Shown: positions 60,701 through 64,000 of the stretch, piece after piece
Numbering within the stretch: the stretch's first letter is position 1
How the letters are laid out: the number at the start of each line of letters is the position of its first letter
Assembly (NCBI GenBank): GCA_947623455.1
Contig: OX392534.1
Coordinates: 35,097,426-35,161,425 of the forward strand
Length of the DNA: 64,000 nucleotides
Origin: Mimachlamys varia
Lineage: Eukaryota > Mollusca > Bivalvia > Pectinida > Pectinidae
Direction of reading: 5' to 3'
Translations under genes and position numbers: made by a program
Notes under the pieces: model-generated
Database searches by the model: none
The model's input: the letters and a program-made list of their open reading frames with translations, nothing else
Told to the model about the DNA's origin: nothing

Positions 60701-62653
60701 GTTTTGTTGTTACCAGATTAAGACTGTCATACAAGGAGGTCAGTCTCTCTCCAATATGGAACACTTTGCATAGATAAATGTCTATGTTTCACTATGCTTT
60801 TAGTTCCAAACAAGGTTGTTTAATCAATTTCTTGAAATACAGTGTCTTCTTTCCTTCTCTCCCCATTTCCCACCGGTCTCTCTACTCCCCCCCCCCCCCC
60901 CCCCCCTTGTTTTCTCCCTGCCTCCTCGCCCCTCCCCCGGTCTCTATTCCCCACGCCCTGTTTTTTCCCTGTTACCCCTTCTCTCCTCCCCTCTAATCCC
61001 CACCCCACCCCACTTGTAGTGAAGGTGTAAGATTTTATCTAATTGATTAATTTGGATATTTCACAAGTAAAATTGTAATAAATTTAATTTGTCTACTTGT
61101 TTTACAGAAAAGCTGCAGTAAATATTCAGCAGGGGGCATTTACAGGGCTACAGAAACTGAAGGTGACCGAGTGGACGAGAGACCAGGGGGAGAACAGACT
61201 TAGCGGTCTTGGTCATTCTATGCAGGTAATTATTAGGGGTCTTTTAGGTACTTTGAAATCTGTCTAATATGATGTACTAATTAGCTTGTCATTTTACTAA
61301 GGATTACCTGTCTAATCTGAATTACCTGTGTGACATGACCTATAGATTATAAAACAAGATGGCTGATTACACGGGTCCTGGGTTCATACAGTATGTGATT
61401 ACAGCTTAAGGTTGGATTAGACAGGATGTTGGAATAAACAGAAAGTCAGATTAGACAGGTATATAGGGCAGCTCATACCATGTACATTAGTGAGGGATAA
61501 GTTAGCATACATACCCAACATAGTTACCAATATACAATACAGGTAATTAAATTTGCATCTGTATTTTACTGTTTTTGGCATTAATGTACTTGTAAATGGA
61601 TGGTCATCTAACATTAAATATACTGTAGACTTAGTTATTGGCTGTCGTTCATGTGTAACTGTGTTACAACTTATATGGCAGTAATTTTGATACCCCAAGT
61701 AATGGACGGACAAGAAAACATAACTATGAAAAGTATAATCACCATAACAGCTATTACACTGAAATAAATGTTACTGTATATTCAAAGACATTAAAAAACA
61801 ATTCTGTGAAAAAAGTTGAATCCCTGACTTTGCTTCACAAAGATATTACTAACTCATTCACCCCTGAAGTTTCATAATTAACTATTCCAACCTTTTAATT
61901 GGAACAGTTCAAATGTGTCTTTTTGGGTGAATGAGTTAACTTGCAAATGATGACATGGACACTTGTTTTCCTGTGAAAATAATGTCCTGGATAATAATCT
62001 AAACTTTTTATTTATTTAAGTTGAAGAAATTTATTTATATTTATTTTAAGTTGTAGAAATTTATTTTTTAAGTAAATACAGAACTGATCAATTTCATGTT
62101 TTGGACATTTATTTTTTAAGTACAGAAACCGATCAATTTCATCATGTTGGAAAGTTCTTTTGTAAGTACAGAAACTGGTCAATTTCATGTTTTGGAAATT
62201 TAATTTTTAAGGAATTTTGTTTTTGAAGTACACAGAACTGATTGGAATGATTGTTTTCAGTATGGAGATGAATATGCCAGCGACTTCCTCGTGCTCTCAC
62301 CAGAATCACAGCTGACGGAAGACGCCCAGAAAATCACGGTCACCATGATGGTTGACGAGGATGCTTACAACCCGGAGGCCTATCGCTCATCCGAGGATGC
62401 TCTTGGGACATGGGTCAAGGTCGATGCCAACATTGAGGGGGAGAGGCTGACTCTGCAGACTAACCGAGGGGGAGTGTTTGTGGTGCGTTCCCATAGTAAC
62501 TACGGACCAATCATAGGTATTGTTGTGGCTTGTGTCGCCGTGGTAATCATTATTGTCGGCCTGGTTATATACTTTAGACGGAACCCGGAGCGGTGGATAG
62601 CGCTCAAAAAGTCAACAAAGTACCTAGAACGCTCCATGCAGGAAAAGGTATGA
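45733..62653 (+). CDS. DD3-3: DD3-3-like type I membrane protein, 14 exons
   Basis: Exons: 45733-45809, 52138-52191, 54159-54245, 54776-54871, 55388-55532, 56129-56254, 56773-56928, 57562-57764, 58082-58300, 59021-59191, 59667-59902, 60461-60677, 61108-61225, 62261-62653. All have GT-AG borders and compatible phases; the product is 765 residues. Residues 1-18 are a signal peptide. The mature protein starts [16 protein letters not shown] and continues with [23 protein letters not shown] and IQYMCHD, the pattern I know from the DD3-3 family first named in Dictyostelium. [15 protein letters not shown] begins near residue 446. One membrane span (about 719-740) and a 25-residue tail follow, so most of the protein is extracellular. 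Molecular function is unknown to me. The end is uncertain: AAG then GTATGA could be Val-stop or a donor site. Confidence 0.8.
46302..46449. repeat. Fold-back element 1 in intron 1
   Basis: Arms ACAGTTGCTTGAGTTTCTG (46302-46320, continuing to AGTAA) and the complement in TTACTGACAGAAACTCAAGC at 46422-46441. An inner imperfect pair (AGCCTCCCATTATAGAAT with ATTCTGTAATGGATGGCT) extends the hairpin. Confidence 0.75.
46484..46643. repeat. Fold-back element 2 in intron 1, perfect 54-bp arms
   Basis: Left arm 46484-46537 starts AGGATTGTACCTCATTTTGA; right arm 46590-46643 is its exact reverse complement. The 52-nt loop contains a further partial inverted repeat (ATTCTATG with CATAGTGAAT). Perfect arms imply a young element or a conserved hairpin. 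Confidence 0.88.
50384..50469 (-). mobile_element. About 90-bp MITE copy, diverged, in intron 1
   Basis: AACTCATTCCACCC and GGGGTGAATG form the ends. The interior TTGAACTCTTCCAAATCAAA is the reverse complement of the interior of the copy at 56621-56709. Confidence 0.55.
51701..51768. repeat. Small hairpin insertion with 10-bp direct repeats
   Basis: CCAATCGGGAACCATC (51709-51724) and its exact complement (51743-51758) form a 16-bp stem with an 18-nt loop. TTAATACACC stands on both sides (51701-51710 and 51759-51768), which looks like a target-site duplication. Confidence 0.7.
53797..54040. mobile_element. About 240-bp MITE in intron 2
   Basis: Ends ATACTGTAAAC at 53797 and GTTTACAGTAT near 54027 are inverted copies. 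Internal pairs such as TTTCGCGAAG and ATACGCGAAAATTAA, and repeated AATTTTCGTG-like runs, make most of the element self-complementary. No ORF. Confidence 0.7.
54868..54985 (+). repeat. Short tandem duplication copying the exon 4 donor site
   Basis: ACAAAGTGAGTATA spans the exon 4 border at 54871/54872, is repeated about 65 bp downstream near 54940, and has a weaker third form (TTAAGTGAGAATAG) near 54988. Each carries a GTGAGTATA-like donor, and G-rich DNA lies between them. Confidence 0.65.
55070..55375 (+). repeat. 26-bp minisatellite in intron 4
   Basis: About eleven purine-rich copies of GAAAATTAATGGGTAGGTGA plus AGAAGA, ending only about 12 nt before the exon 5 acceptor at 55386-55387. 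The minus-strand ORF across it is a translation of the repeat. Confidence 0.85.
56621..56709 (+). mobile_element. About 90-bp MITE in intron 6
   Basis: Ends TGACTCAATTACCCC and GGGGTTAAAGAGTTA are near-inverted; the interior CCTTTGATTTGGAAGAGTTC matches copies at 50384-50469 (reversed) and 61850-61938. Confidence 0.65.
57103..57477 (+). mobile_element. Relative of the TTAA MITE, in intron 7
   Basis: Shares long stretches with 737-1121: TTGTGATTCTGAAAAATCC, CAGTTGATAACC, GTGTTTACAAATA, GATATCAGTTAATCTTA and CAAGTTTTGCCGAAAGTTA. It ends GGGCCTTTAA; the left end is AAGGCCC. TTAA is kept on the right only, so this copy is older than the one in unit A. Confidence 0.85.
58858..58965 (+). repeat. 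tRNA-derived SINE fragment in intron 9
   Basis: TTAGCTCAGCGGTAGAGC at 58858 and TTAGCTCAGTGGTAGAGC at 58891 are two box-A copies in a 33-bp tandem duplication. A degenerate box B (GGGTGAAGCC) follows near 58934. It lies about 60 bp before exon 10. Not a functional tRNA. Confidence 0.7.
60842..61014. repeat. Long pyrimidine tract in intron 12
   Basis: About 170 nt almost free of purines on the + strand, including a run of about 22 C near 60886-60906. The minus strand is G-rich, with potential to form G-quadruplex or triplex structures. Overlapping ORFs are composition artefacts. Confidence 0.85.
61850..61938 (+). mobile_element. About 90-bp MITE in intron 13
   Basis: TAACTCATTCACCC at 61850-61863 and its exact complement GGGTGAATGAGTTA at 61925-61938. 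The interior matches the copy at 56621-56709. Confidence 0.75.
62075..62225 (+). repeat. Roughly 50-bp tandem repeats in intron 13
   Basis: ACAGAACTGATCAATTTCAT, ACAGAAACCGATCAATTTCAT-like and ACAGAAACTGGTCAATTTC blocks recur about every 50-60 bp, each near TTTTTAAGTA. Immediately upstream of exon 14. Confidence 0.65.
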
Positions 62654-64000
62654 ATCAAAAACTTCGTTTAGGTAATCTTAAGTGAAATTTCATTCTTTCT
62701 AGTCCCAACAGTGCATACATGTTAGCTAGATTGTTGTTTTTGAATACCAAGAGTTTTGGTTTCAGATTTTTTCACATTAAGTGATATCTGACATTTTGTA
62801 TATTACTTATTTTGACAAATGGTGGATGATATTTTGGATTACTTCAAACAAGGTCACAAGCAATTTGTATAAAATGGTCAACGTTTTACTGAATTTCATA
62901 AAAGTGGAACAAAATGGGAAATATTTAGGTTTTTTTTTTTCAAATTTCAATCTAATTGTGATAATTTCAATAATTTTGTGAAGATATTAATAAGGTTACG
63001 AAAAATAATGAAAATCATCAACAGATTTTCACCTTTATCATAAATGTAATTTAAGACATCGTTTTGTCCTAGATAAATGATGTAATCAAAATATATGTAT
63101 TTGACATTAACTTCTAGTAAAATACTCAAGTTCTAAGGAAGTTTGTACATTTTATTGTATAAAATTGTCAGAATCTAACCTTCCGATGTTGAGAAATATG
63201 TTTTTAAACAAAAACATTGTAGCTACAGTTGTATAAATGGCAGAATTTCAGGGAGAGTGTGCTTTCCAGGGAAATGATAAAGATCCTTCATTTAATGAAC
63301 ATATTTCAGAGGTTGTTTCATCATCAAGTAGTCATAAAGAAAATCTCACAACAGTTGAAAAAAATTTTCTTTTGAATATCTAGTGGGATTCCCATGATGA
63401 AAGTTAACCTTTATAGAAATATTAGAGATAGACTTATGATTATAAAGGTATACTATATTAACAGGTTTGAGATTATACAGGTACAAAAAATTAACTGTAT
63501 ATGCTCTTTGAACTGACTCCAGTATAAGCTTGAGGTAAGCAGTAAGCGCTATGTTAATAATGCAGTAATATTGATCATTTAAAGCTAACAAGGCATGTTT
63601 TAAAGTTTTTTGTTGAGATTAAAAGAAAGTTTGCAAGGCAAAAATTAAAATGTCTGCCATTCCTTAGTAACCTGTTGGGCATCTCAGAAGTTTTCTGAAA
63701 AGTTAACTTTGCCATTTTTTTTTTTTTTAATTTCAATAAGAAAACTTTTTAACTTGCATTGTCAGCTTCAAGGTCATAAAGTCATTATTTAAGGATATCT
63801 AATTTTATTTTCCTGGTATTTTTTTGCATTTTTCAGACTAGTCAGATTTGTGAAAGCTTGCTGTTGTATATGTTGGTAGTGGTTGATGATTTTTAATTTG
63901 GATTCACTAGATCGTTTTGGTTTGAGCTTTAATGATGTGCCATACAGTATATATAAAATGTAGCTGTATATGGGTGATTGTGGTAAGGTGGACATAGTAA
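62654..64000. other. No supported gene; possible 3'UTR or continuing intron
   Basis: AT-rich, with short ORFs only. A splice-acceptor-like TTTTTTGCATTTTTCAG ends at 63836, but the short open stretch after it meets a stop quickly and has no recognisable motif. Confidence 0.4.

Noticed and set aside
60820..61019. Several proline- or glycine-rich ORFs
   Set aside because: Composition artefacts of the long pyrimidine tract in intron 12.
63837..63900. Extra last exon of the DD3-3-like gene
   Set aside because: The acceptor is good, but the open stretch is short, ends quickly and has no recognisable sequence; kept only as a possibility in the gene entry.

Overview
The window reads as eukaryotic nuclear DNA from a marine invertebrate, most likely a mollusc and probably a bivalve. 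It is AT-rich, has spliced genes with GT-AG introns, a CR1/L2-type retrotransposon, tRNA-derived repeats, hammerhead-ribozyme motifs and many small inverted-repeat elements. The organism call is inference from repeat style and from the DD3-3-like gene; no sequence search was run.

Positions 1 to about 42775 are a head-to-tail array of units of about 6.25 kb: A 1-7842, B 7843-14072, C 14073-20319, D 20320-26566, E 26567-32816, F 32817-40294, and a truncated G to 42775. Units C, D and E are nearly identical (6247-bp period). A, B, F and G are more diverged and carry later insertions: a TTAA-flanked MITE and an L2 retrotransposon in A, and a 1.4-kb inverted-repeat element in F. Each unit has, in + order, 155-169 bp subrepeats, a hammerhead-ribozyme motif, decayed minus-strand coding sequence, an L2-type 3' tail, and then a four-exon minus-strand gene with tRNA-like sequences and a two-CRE upstream region.

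The least expected content is that gene. No single ORF reveals it, because its exons are 83, 97, 136 and 293 nt. Joined at GT-AG sites they encode a 202-residue protein with a signal peptide, a short ectodomain with two cysteines, one membrane span and a basic cytoplasmic tail with a C-x2-C-x4-C motif. Copies A to E are open; copy F is broken by the 1.4-kb element in its last exon. Two TGACGTCA palindromes lie about 97 and 132 nt before the ATG in every copy, and again in a diverged promoter/first-exon remnant at 42776-42930. This may be an undescribed tandem family of cAMP-response-element-linked membrane proteins.

Positions 42930 to 45732 hold two inverted MITE copies and a cluster of TTCACGTGAA-like palindromes. 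From 45733 to at least 62653 the + strand carries a 14-exon gene for a DD3-3-like type I membrane protein (765 residues). Its introns contain fold-back elements, MITEs, minisatellites, a tRNA-derived SINE and a long pyrimidine tract. From 62654 to 64000 no gene is supported; this may be 3'UTR, intron or intergenic DNA.
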